Source of the DNA: Hydractinia symbiolongicarpus
Lineage: Eukaryota > Cnidaria > Hydrozoa > Anthoathecata > Hydractiniidae
Length of the DNA stretch: 64,000 nt
Direction: 5' to 3'
Assembly: GCF_029227915.1 (NCBI RefSeq)
Contig: NC_079887.1
Coordinates: forward strand, 4,526,001 to 4,590,000
Shown here: positions 25,976-33,889 of the stretch, piece by piece
Layout: every line of letters begins with the position of its first letter
Position numbering within the stretch: the first letter of the stretch is position 1
Notes under the pieces: model-generated
What the model saw: only the letters and a program-made list of their open reading frames with translations
Told to the model about the DNA's origin: nothing
Databases searched by the model: none
Made by a program: the position numbers and the translations under genes

Positions 25976-27192
25976 GCGATTTCCCGTAAATCCCGGGCTT
26001 GGCCAGTATAGTCGAATGTATACAAAGAAAGTACCCAGGGAGTAAACTCATTTCCTGAACGATTTTTTAAATTATCTTTTCACCACTAAAACGCATAAGA
26101 CTTGTAGTTTTCAAAAATGTTTTCATTTTTGATGGGACGCTTAATGAAAGAAGTTTAATCGCCGGCACACGAAAACCCGCGATTTCCCGTAAATCCCGGT
26201 CTCGGCCCGTATAGTCGAATGTATACAAAGAAAGTACCCAGGGAGTAAACTCATTTCCAGAACGATTTTTTAAATTATTTCTTCACCACTAAAACGCATA
26301 AGACTTGTAGTTTTCAAAAATGTTTTCATTTTTGATGAGACGCTGAATAAAAGAAGTTTAATCGCCGGCAAACAAATACCGGCGATTTCCCGTAAATCCC
26401 GGGCTTGGCCCGTATAGTTGAATGTATATAAAGAAAGAACCCAGGGAGTAAACTCATTTCCAGAACGATTTTTTAAATTACCTTTTCACCACTAAAACGC
26501 ATGAGACTTGTAGTTTTCAAAAATGTTTTCATTTTTGATGAGACGCTGAATAAAAGGAGTTTAAGCGCCGGCAAACGAAAATCCGCGATTTCCCGTAAAT
26601 CCCGGTCTCGGCCCGTATAGTCAAAAGTATACAAAGAAAGTACCCAGGGAGGAAACTCATTTCCCGAACGATTTTTTAAATTATTTTTTCACCACTAAAA
26701 CGCATGAGAATTGTAGTTTTCAGAAATGTTTTCATTTTTGATGGGACGCTTAATGAAAGTGGTTTAATCGCTGGCAAACGAAAACCCGCGATTTCCCGTA
26801 AATCCCGGGCTTGACCCGTATAGTCGAATGTATACAAAGAAAGTACCCTGTGAGTAAACTCAATTCCAAAACGATTTTTTAAATTATCTTTTCACCAATA
26901 AAACGCATGAGACTTGTAGTTTTCAAAAATGTTTTTATTTTTGATGAGACGCTGAATAAAAGAAGTTTAATCGCCGGCAAACGAAAACCCGCCATTTCCC
27001 GTAAACCCCGGACTTGGCCCGTATAGTCAAAAGTATACAAAGAAAGTACCCAGGGAGTAAACTCATTTCCTAAACGATTTTTTAAATAGTTTTTCACCAC
27101 CAAAACGCATGAGACTTGTAGTTTTTAAAAATGTTTTCATTTTTGATGAGACGCCTAATGAAAGAGGTTTAATCGCCGGCAAACGAAAACCC
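25976..27192 (+). repeat. c-d-e-f-g-h hexamer, copy 3
   Basis: 1,217 bp, six subtypes in standard order. Marks: GGCAAACAAATACCGGCG in d (~26373), shared with the copy at 28.4 kb, AAAATCCGCG at the end of e, and GGAGGAAACTC at ~26647 in f. Confidence 0.82.
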
Positions 27193-28004
27193 GCGATTTC
27201 CCGTAAATCCCGGGTTTGGCCCGTATAGTCGAATGTATACAAAGAAAGTACCCTGTGAGTAAACTCATTTCCAGAACAATTTTTTAAATTATTTTTTCAC
27301 CACTAAAACGCATAAGACTTATAGTTTTCAAAAATGTTTTCATTTTTGATGAGACGCTGAATAAAAGAAGTTTAATCGCCGGCAAACGAAAACCGGCGAT
27401 TTCCCGTAAATCCCGGGCTTGGCCCGTATAGTTGAATGTATATAAAGAAAATACCCAGGGAGTAAACTCATTTCCCGAACGATTTTTTAAATTATTGTTT
27501 CACCACTAAAGCCCATGAGCCTTGTAGTTTTTAAAAATGTTTTCATTTTTGATGAGACGCTGAATAAAAGGAGTTTAAGCGCCGGCAAATAAAAACCCGT
27601 GATTTCCCGTAAATCCCGGGCTTGGCCCGTATAGTAAAATGTATACAAAGAAAGTACCCAGGGAGTAAACTCATTTCCTGAACGATTTTTTAAATTTTTT
27701 TTTCACCACTAAAACGCATGAAACTTGTAGTTTTCAAAAATGTTTTCATTTTTGATAAGACGCTTAATGAAAGACGTTTAATCGCCGGCAAACGAAAACC
27801 CGCGATTTCCCGTAAATCCCGGGCTTGGCCCGTATAGTCGAATGTATACAAAGAAAGTACCCTGTAAGTAAACTCATTTCCAGAACGATTTTTTAAATTA
27901 TTTTTTCACCACTAAAACGCATGTGACTTGTAGTTTTCAAAAATGTTTTCATTTTTGATGAGACGCATAATGAAAGAGGTTTAATCGCCGGCAAACGAAA
28001 ACCC

Positions 28005-29019
28005 GCGATTTCCCGTAAATCCCGGGCTTGGCCCGTATAGTCGAATGTATACAAAGAAAGTACCCAGGGAGTAAACTCATTTCCTGAACGATTTTTTAAA
28101 TTATCTTTTCACCACTAAAACGCATAAGACTTGTAGTTTTCAAAAATGTTTTCATTTTTGATGGGACTCTTAATGAAAAAAGTTTAATCGCCGGCACACG
28201 AAAACCCGCGATTTCCCGTAAATCCCGGTCTCGGCCCGTATAGTCGAATGTATACAAAGAAAGTACCCAGGGAGTAAACTCATTTCCAGAACGATTTTTT
28301 AAATTATTTCTTCACCACTAAAACGCATAAGACTTGTAGTTTTCAAAAATGTTTTCATTTTTGATGAGACGCTGAATAAAAGAAGTTTAATCGCCGGCAA
28401 ACAAATACCGGCGATTTCCCGTAAATCCCGGGCTTGGCCCGTATAGTTGAATGTATATAAAGAAAGAACCCAGGGAGTAAACTCATTTCCAGAACGATTT
28501 TTTAAATTATCTTTTCACCACTAAAACGCATGAGACTTGTAGTTTTCAAAAATGTTTTCATTTTTGATGAGACGCTGAATAAAAGGAGTTTAAGCGCCGG
28601 CAAACGAAAACCCGCGATTTCCCGTAAATCCCGGTCTCGGCCCGTATAGTCAAAAGTATACAAAGAAAGTACCCAGGGAGTAAACTCATTTCCCGAACGA
28701 TTTTTTAAATTATTTTTTCACCACTAAAACGCATGAGAATTGTAGTTTTCAGAAATGTTTTCATTTTTGATGGGACGCTTAATGAAAGTGGTTTAATCGC
28801 TGGCAAACGAAAACCCGCGATTTCCCGTAAATCCCGGGCTTGACCCGTATAGTCGAATGTATACAAAGAAAGTACCCTGTGAGTAAACTCAATTCCAAAA
28901 CGATTTTTTAAATTATCTTTTCACCAGTAAAACGCATGAGACTTGTAGTTTTCAAAAATGTTTTCATTTTTGATGAGACGCTGAATAAAAGAAGTTTAAT
29001 CGCCGGCAAACGAAAACCC
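28005..29019 (+). repeat. c-d-e-f-g block, hexamer copy lacking h
   Basis: Five monomers (1,015 bp). The expected h monomer (AATAGTTTTTCACCACC, CCTAATG) is absent. The sequence after g (GGACTTGG, CAAAAG, CCCAGGGAG) goes straight into CCAGAACAATTTTTTAAATT and GCATAAGACTTATAG, the body of subtype o. The join lies in GAGTAAACTCATTTCC near 29081-29099, identical in both parents. The d monomer shares ACAAATACCGGCG with copy 3 of the hexamer. Confidence 0.82.
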
Positions 29020-29628
29020 GCCATTTCCCGTAAACGCCGGACTTGGCCCGTATAGTCAAAAGTATACAAAGAAAGTACCCAGGGAGTAAACTCATTTCCA
29101 GAACAATTTTTTAAATTATTTTTTCACCACTAAAACGCATAAGACTTATAGTTTTTAAAAATGTTTTCATTTTTGATGAGACGCTGAATAAAAGAAGTTT
29201 AATCGCCGGCAAACGAAAACCGGCGATTTCCCGTAAATCCCGGGCTTGGCCCGTATAGTTGAATGTATATAAAGAAAGTACCCAGGGAGTAAACTCATTT
29301 CCCGAACGATTTTTTAAATTATTATTTCACCACTAAAGCCCATGAGCCTTGTAGTTTTTAAAAATGTTTTCATTTTTGATGAGACGCTGAATAAAAGGAG
29401 TTTAAGCGCCGGCAAATAAAAACCCGTGATTTCCCGTAAATCCTGGACTCGGCCCGTATAGTCAAAAGTATCCAAAGAAAGTACCCAGGGAGTAAACTCA
29501 TTTCCAGAACGATTTTTTAAATTATTTTTTCACCACTAAAACGCATAAGACTTGTAGTTTTCAAAAATGTTTTCATTTTTGATAAGACGCTGAATAAAAG
29601 AAGTTTAATCGCCGGCAAACGAAAACCG

Positions 29629-30236
29629 GCGATTTCCCATAAATCCCGTGCTTGGCCCGTATAGTTGAATGTATATAAAGAAACTACCCAGGGAGTAAAC
29701 TGATTTCCCGAACAATTTTTCAAATTATTTCTGCACCACTAGAACGAATGAGACTTGTAGTTTTCAAAAATGTTTTCATTTTTAATGAGACGCTTAATGA
29801 AAGAGGTTTAATCGCCGGCAAACGAAAACCCGCGATTTCCCGTAAATCCCGGGCTTGTCCCGTATAGTCAAATGTATACAAAGAAAGTACCCTGTGAGTA
29901 AACTCATTTCCAGAACGATTTTTTAAATTATTTTTTCACTACTAAAACGCATGAGACTGGTAGTTTTCAAACATGTTTTCATTTTTGATGAGACGCTGAA
30001 TAAAAAAAGTTTAATCGCCGGCAAACGAAAACCTGCGATTTCCCGTAAATCCCGGAGTCGACCGTATAGTCAAAAGTATACAAAGAAAGTACCCAGGAAG
30101 TAAACTGATTTCCCAAACGATTTTTTAAATTATTATTTCACCACTAAAGCCCATGAGACTTTAAGTTTTTATAAATGTTTTCATTTTTGATAAGACGCTG
30201 AATAAAAGGAGTTTAAACGCCGGCAAACGAAAACCT
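29629..30236 (+). repeat. i-j-k block, tetramer truncated before l
   Basis: 608 bp: i, j and k are in order, but the monomer after k has the CGAATG/CCCTGTG/GCATGTGAC front of an a monomer instead of l. The k monomer has CTTTAAGTTTTTATAAATG, shared only with 33.40 kb, which ties this block to the reference 16-mer. Confidence 0.78.
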
Positions 30237-30642
30237 GCGATTTCCCGTAAATCCCGGACTCGGCCCGTATAGTCGAATGTATACAAAGAAAGTACCCTGT
30301 GAGTAAACTCATTTCCAGAACGATTTTTTAAATTATTTTTTCACCACTAAAACGCATGTGACTTGTAGTTTTCAAAATTGTTTTCATTTTTGATGAGACG
30401 CTTAATGAAAGAGGTTTAATCGCCGGCAAACGAAAACCCGCAATTTCCCGTAAATCCCGGGCTTGGCCCGTATAGTCGAATGTATACAAAGAAAGTACCC
30501 AGGAAGTAAACTCATTTCCTGAACGATTTTTTAAATTATCTTTTCACCATTAAATCGCATAAGACTTGTAGTTTTCAAAAATGTTTTCATTTTTGATGAG
30601 ACGCTTAATGAAAGAGGTTTAATCGCCGGCAAACGAAAACCC

Positions 30643-30846
30643 GCGATTTCCCGTAAATCCCGGGCTTGGCCCGTATAGTCGAATGTATACAAAGAAAGTA
30701 CCCAGGGAGTAAACTCATTTCCTGAACGATTTTTTAAATTTTTTTTTTCACCACTAAAACGCATGAAACTTGTAGTTTTCAAAAATGTTTTCATTTTTGA
30801 TAAGACGCTTAATGAAAGACGTTTAATCGCCGGCAAACGAAAACCC
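30643..30846 (+). repeat. Monomer subtype b (204 bp)
   Basis: GGGCTT header, CGAATG, CCCAGGG, CCTGAACG, an extended pure T tract before CACCAC, GCATGAAAC, GATAAG, CTTAATGAAAGACG. One extra T makes it 204 bp, a multiple of three, which is why an accidental minus-strand open frame runs through into the adjacent monomer here. Confidence 0.85.
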
Positions 30847-30876
30847 GCGATTTCCCGTAAATCCCGGGCTTGGCCC
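30844..30876 (-). other. Four-G3-tract block (potential G-quadruplex), representative copy
   Basis: On this strand C3 tracts stand at 30844-30846, 30854-30856, 30863-30865 and 30874-30876, so the minus strand has four G3 tracts with loops of 8, 6 and 7 bases. One loop exceeds the usual 7-base search limit by one. The same block is present in most monomers with either GGGCTT or GGACTC headers. Folding is not shown by sequence alone. Confidence 0.5.
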
Positions 30877-30887
30877 GTATAGTCGAA
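30874..30887 (-). promoter_or_regulatory. CENP-B-box-like site, one base short (representative)
   Basis: The minus strand reads TTCGACTATACGGG. The CENP-B box core is TTCG-N4-A-N2-CGGG (15 bases); here both conserved ends and the A are present but the first spacer is three bases, not four. The site is intact only in monomers with the CGAATG header; CAAAAG, CAAATG and TTGAATG monomers lose TTCG. Binding is doubtful given the spacing. Confidence 0.3.
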
Positions 30888-30981
30888 TGTATACAAAGAA
30901 AGTACCCTGTGAGTAAACTCATTTCCAGAACGATTTTTTAAATTATTTTTTCACCACTAAAACGCATGTGACTTGTAGTTT

Positions 30982-31003
30982 TCAAAAATGTTTTCATTTT
31001 TGA
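30982..31003 (+). other. AT-rich hairpin, 9 bp stem, TTTT loop (representative)
   Basis: TCAAAAATG, then TTTT, then CATTTTTGA: perfect inverted arms at 30982-30990 and 30995-31003. It is present in most monomers. Subtypes with TTTAAAAATG (h, m) keep a 7 bp stem, and f (CAGAAATG) and j (CAAACATG) carry a mismatch. It could extrude as a cruciform in DNA or fold in a transcript (inference). Confidence 0.7.
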
Positions 31004-31049
31004 TGAGACGCATAATGAAAGAGGTTTAATCGCCGGCAAACGAAAACCC

Positions 31050-31252
31050 GCGATTTCCCGTAAATCCCGGGCTTGGCCCGTATAGTCGAATGTATACAAA
31101 GAAAGTACCCAGGGAGTAAACTCATTTCCTGAACGATTTTTTAAATTATCTTTTCACCACTAAAACGCATAAGACTTGTAGTTTTCAAAAATGTTTTCAT
31201 TTTTGATGGGACGCTTAATGAAAGAAGTTTAATCGCCGGCACACGAAAACCC
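31050..31252 (+). repeat. Monomer subtype c (203 bp)
   Basis: GGGCTT header, CGAATG, CCCAGGG, CCTGAACG, TTATCTTTTCACC, GCATAAG, GATGGG, CTTAATGAAAGAAG, and the diagnostic GGCACACG in place of GGCAAACG. Confidence 0.85.
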
Positions 31253-31455
31253 GCGATTTCCCGTAAATCCCGGACTCGGCCCGTATAGTCGAATGTATAC
31301 AAAGAAAGTACCCAGGGAGTAAACTCATTTCCAGAACGATTTTTTAAATTATTTCTTCACCACTAAAACGCATAAGACTTGTAGTTTTCAAAAATGTTTT
31401 CATTTTTGATGAGACGCTGAATAAAAGAAGTTTAATCGCCGGCAAACAAAAACCG
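31253..31455 (+). repeat. Monomer subtype d (203 bp)
   Basis: GGACTC header, CGAATG, CCAGAACG, TTATTTCTTCACC, GCATAAG, GATGAG, CTGAATAAAAGAAG, and an end GGCAAACAAAAACC followed by GGCG that completes a perfect GC hairpin with the first bases of the next monomer. Confidence 0.85.
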
Positions 31456-31461
31456 GCGATT
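31434..31461 (+). other. GC-rich hairpin, perfect 9 bp stem (representative)
   Basis: Arms AATCGCCGG (31434-31442) and CCGGCGATT (31453-31461) with a 10-base A-rich loop. This perfect form occurs at the d/e, o/m and p/i junctions. Other monomers have CCCGCGATT on the right, leaving one mismatch in the stem. Confidence 0.7.
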
Positions 31462-31658
31462 TCCCGTAAATCCCGGGCTTGGCCCGTATAGTTGAATGTA
31501 TATAAAAAAAGAACCCAGGGAGTAAACTCATTTCCAGAACGATTTTTTAAATTATCTTTTCACCACTAAAACGCATGAGACTTGTAGTTTTCAAAAATGT
31601 TTTCATTTTTGATGAGACGCTGAATAAAAGGAGTTTAAGCGCCGGCAAACGAAAACCC
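31456..31658 (+). repeat. Monomer subtype e (203 bp)
   Basis: GGGCTT header followed by TTGAATGTATATAAA (TATA-like), AAAGAACCC, CCAGAACG, TTATCTTTTCACC, GCATGAG, CTGAATAAAAGGAG and TTTAAGCGCC, a marker shared with subtype m. Confidence 0.85.
31499..31506 (+). promoter_or_regulatory. TATA-box-like TATATAAA (representative)
   Basis: TATATAAA fits the TATAWAWR consensus and is found in the headers of subtypes e, m and i (first clear copy 2889-2896). All other subtypes have GTATACAAAG at this place. No initiator or other promoter element is visible, so this is only a motif match. Confidence 0.2.
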
Positions 31659-31861
31659 GCGATTTCCCGTAAATCCCGGTCTCGGCCCGTATAGTCAAAA
31701 GTATACAAAGAAAGTACCCAGGGAGTAAACTCATTTCCCGAACGATTTTTTAAATTATTTTTTCACCACTAAAACGCATGAGAATTGTAATTTTCAGAAA
31801 TGTTTTCATTTTTGATGGGACGCTTAATGAAAGTGGTTTAATCGCTGGCAAACGAAAACCC
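31659..31861 (+). repeat. Monomer subtype f (203 bp)
   Basis: GGTCTC header, CAAAAG, CCCGAACG, GAGAATTGTA and CAGAAATG (one base interrupts the AT hairpin arm), GATGGG, CTTAATGAAAGTGG, and TCGCTGGC, which destroys the GCCGGC palindrome. Confidence 0.85.
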
Positions 31862-32064
31862 GCGATTTCCCGTAAATCCCGGGCTTGACCCGTATAGTCG
31901 AATGTATACAAAGAAAGTACCCTGTGAGTAAACTCAATTCCAAAACGATTTTTTAAATTATCTTTTCACCAATAAAACGCATGAGACTTGTAGTTTTCAA
32001 AAATGTTTTCATTTTTGATGAGACGCTGAATAAAAGAAGTTTAATCGCCGGCAAACGAAAACCC
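31862..32064 (+). repeat. Monomer subtype g (203 bp)
   Basis: GGGCTTGACCCG header, CGAATG, CCCTGTGAG, CAATTCCAAAACG, CACCAATAAAACGC, CTGAATAAAAGAAG. It ends before CCATTTCCCGTAAACCCCGG, a header specific to the following h monomer. Confidence 0.85.
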
Positions 32065-32266
32065 GCCATTTCCCGTAAACCCCGGACTTGGCCCGTATAG
32101 TCAAAAGTATACAAAGAAAGTACCCAGGGAGTAAACTCATTTCCTAAACGATTTTTTAAATAGTTTTTCACCACCAAAACGCATGAGACTTGTAGTTTTT
32201 AAAAATGTTTTCATTTTTGATGAGACGCCTAATGAAAAAGGTTTAATCGCCGGCAAACGAAAACCC
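32065..32266 (+). repeat. Monomer subtype h (202 bp)
   Basis: GTAAACCCCGGACTTGG header, CAAAAG, CCTAAACG, AATAGTTTTTCACCACCAAAACG (one T fewer than other subtypes), GTTTTTAAAAATG and CCTAATGAAA. Confidence 0.85.
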
Positions 32267-32469
32267 GCGATTTCCCGTAAATCCCGGGTTTGCCCCGTAT
32301 AGTCGAATGTATACAAAGAAAGTACCCTGTGAGTAAACTCATTTCCAGAACAATTTGTTAAATTATTTTTTCACCACTAAAACGCATAAGACTTATAGTT
32401 TTCAAAAATGTTTTCATTTTTGATGAGACGCTGAATAAAAGAAGTTTAATCGCCGGCAAACGAAAACCG
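32267..32469 (+). repeat. Monomer subtype o (203 bp)
   Basis: GGGTTTG header, CGAATG, CCCTGTGAG, CCAGAACAATTTGTTAAATT, GCATAAGACTTATAG, CTGAATAAAAGAAG. It ends in CCGGCG and so forms the perfect GC hairpin with the next header. Confidence 0.85.
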
Positions 32470-32672
32470 GCGATTTCCCGTAAATCCCGGGCTTGGCCCG
32501 TATAGTTGAATGTATATAAAGAAAGTACCCAGGGAGTAAACTCATTTCCCGAACGATTTTTTAAATTATTATTTCACCACTAAAGCCCATGAGCCTTGTA
32601 GTTTTTAAAAATGTTTTCATTTTTGATGAGACGCTGAATAAAAGGAGTTTAAGCGCCGGCAAATAAAAACCT
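32470..32672 (+). repeat. Monomer subtype m (203 bp)
   Basis: GGGCTT header with TTGAATGTATATAAAG, CCCGAACG, TTATTATTTCACC, GCCCATGAGCCTTG, GTTTTTAAAAATG, CTGAATAAAAGGAG, TTTAAGCGCCGG and CAAATAAAAACC. It is the commonest subtype shared between the left and right domains. Confidence 0.85.
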
Positions 32673-32875
32673 GTGATTTCCCGTAAATCCCGGACTCGGC
32701 CCGTATAGTCAAAAGTATCCAAAGAAAGTACCCAGGGAGTAAACTCATTTCCAGAACGATTTTTTAAATTATTTTTTCACCACTAAAACGCATAAGACTT
32801 GTAGTTTTCAAAAATGTTTTCATTTTTGATAAGACGCTGAATAAAAGAAGTTTAATCGCCGGCAAACGAAAACCG
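32673..32875 (+). repeat. Monomer subtype p (203 bp)
   Basis: GTGATTTCCCG start, GGACTC header, CAAAAGTATCC (loss of the GTATAC palindrome), CCAGAACG, GCATAAG, GATAAG, CTGAATAAAAGAAG, and a CCGGCG end. Confidence 0.85.
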
Positions 32876-33078
32876 GCGATTTCCCATAAATCCCGTGCTT
32901 GGCCCGTATAGTTGAATGTATATAAAGAAACTACCCAGGGAGTAAACTGATTTCCCGAACAATTTTTCAAATTATTTCTGCACCACTAGAACGAATGAGA
33001 CTTGTAGTTTTCAAAAATGTTTTCATTTTTAATGAGACGCTTAATGAAAGAGGTTTAATCGCCGGCAAACGAAAACCC
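32876..33078 (+). repeat. Monomer subtype i (203 bp)
   Basis: CCCATAAATCCCGTGC header, TTGAATGTATATAAAGAAAC, CTGATTTCCC, CAAATTATTTCTGCACC, CACTAGAACGAATGAG, AATGAG, CTTAATGAAAGAGG. It is among the most diverged left-domain subtypes. Confidence 0.85.
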
Positions 33079-33281
33079 GCGATTTCCCGTAAATCCCGGG
33101 CTTGTCCCGTATAGTCAAATGTATACAAAGAAAGTACCCTGTGAGTAAACTCATTTCCAGAACGATTTTTTAAATTATTTTTTCACTACTAAAACGCATG
33201 AGACTGGTAGTTTTCAAACATGTTTTCATTTTTGATGAGACGCTGAATAAAAAAAGTTTAATCGCCGGCAAACGAAAACCT
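33079..33281 (+). repeat. Monomer subtype j (203 bp)
   Basis: GGGCTTGTCCCG header, CAAATG, CCCTGTGAG, CCAGAACG, TCACTACTAAAACG, GAGACTGGTAG, CAAACATG (AT hairpin arm broken), CTGAATAAAAAAAG. Confidence 0.85.
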
Positions 33282-33483
33282 GCCATTTCCCGTAAATCCC
33301 GGAGTCGACCGTATAGTCAAAAGTATACAAAGAAAGTACCCAGGGAGTAAACTGATTTCCCAAACGATTTTTTAAATTATTATTTCACCACTAAAGCCCA
33401 TGAGACTTTAAGTTTTTATAAATGTTTTCATTTTTGATAAGACGCTGAATAAAAGGAGTTTAAACGCCGGCAAACGAAAACCT
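33282..33483 (+). repeat. Monomer subtype k (202 bp)
   Basis: GGAGTCGACCG header, one base short and lacking the last C3 tract, CAAAAG, CTGATTTCCCAAACG, TTATTATTTCACC, GCCCATGAGACTTTAAG, GATAAG, CTGAATAAAAGGAG, TTTAAACGCC. GTCGAC is a unique palindrome of this subtype. Confidence 0.85.
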
Positions 33484-33686
33484 GCGATTTCCCGTAAATC
33501 CCGGACTCGGCCCGTATAGTCAAAAGTATACAAAGAAAGTACCCAGGGAGTAAACTCATTTCCCGAACGATTTTTAAAATTATTTTTTCACCACTAAAAC
33601 GCATGAGACTTGTAGTTTTCAAAAATGTTTTCATTTTTAATGGGACGCTGAATAAAAAAAGTTTAATCGCCGGTAAACGAAAACCC
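33484..33686 (+). repeat. Monomer subtype l (203 bp)
   Basis: GGACTC header, CAAAAG, CCCGAACG, TTTTTAAAATTATTTTTTC, GCATGAG, AATGGG, CTGAATAAAAAAAG, and GGTAAACG, which destroys GCCGGC. Other l copies have CACAACTAAAACGC or CACAACTATAACGC. Confidence 0.85.
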
Positions 33687-33889
33687 GCGATTTCCCGTAA
33701 ATCCCGCACTCGGCCCATATAGTCAAAAGTATACAAAGAAAGTACCCAGGGAGTAAACTCATTTCCTGAACGATTTTTTAAATTATTTTTTCACCACTAA
33801 AACGCATGAGACTTGTAGTTTTCAAAAATGTTTTCATTTTTGATGAGACGCTTAATGAAAGAGGTTTAATCGCCGGCAAACGAAAACCC
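33687..33889 (+). repeat. Monomer subtype n (203 bp)
   Basis: GCACTCGGCCCATATAG header (elsewhere GGACTCGGCCCATATAG), CAAAAG, CCTGAACG, TTATTTTTTCACC, GCATGAG, GATGAG, CTTAATGAAAGAGG. It is close to the window consensus. Confidence 0.85.

Larger units (their letters stand above)
30847..31049 (+). repeat. Monomer subtype a (203 bp)
   Basis: GGGCTT header, CGAATG, CCCTGTGAG, CCAGAACG, TTATTTTTTCACC, GCATGTGAC, GATGAG, CATAATGAAAGAGG. It carries all four structural motifs: four C3 tracts, the CENP-B-box-like site, the 9 bp AT hairpin and the GC dyad with one mismatch. Confidence 0.85.
31050..32266 (+). repeat. c-d-e-f-g-h hexamer, copy 4 (within the reference HOR)
   Basis: 1,217 bp, the six monomers listed singly above. 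Its e header has AAAAAAAGAACCC and its f monomer GTAATTTTCAG, both private. Confidence 0.82.
32876..33686 (+). repeat. i-j-k-l tetramer, copy 4 (within the reference HOR)
   Basis: 811 bp, same order and length as the other tetramers. It shares TCACTACTAAAACG (j) and CTTTAAGTTTTTATAAATG (k) with the truncated block at 29629-30236. Confidence 0.82.
30643..33889 (+). repeat. Reference higher-order repeat: 16 monomers, 3,247 bp
   Basis: This is the most complete HOR unit: b-a-c-d-e-f-g-h-o-m-p-i-j-k-l-n, each subtype once. Monomer starts are 30643, 30847, 31050, 31253, 31456, 31659, 31862, 32065, 32267, 32470, 32673, 32876, 33079, 33282, 33484 and 33687. The p-i-j-k part repeats the ~29.43-30.24 kb part at exactly 3,247 bp, so 3,247 bp is a real array period and not only a description. 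Elsewhere the unit is found in pieces, permuted, with losses and additions. The choice of first monomer is arbitrary. Confidence 0.85.

Noticed and set aside
30874-30887. True CENP-B box
   Set aside because: The spacer between TTCG and the conserved A is one base short of the canonical box, so it is reported only as box-like.
30995-31005. Rho-independent terminator (hairpin with T run)
   Set aside because: The stem is AT-only, repeats in most monomers and has no gene upstream; the T run is part of the stem.
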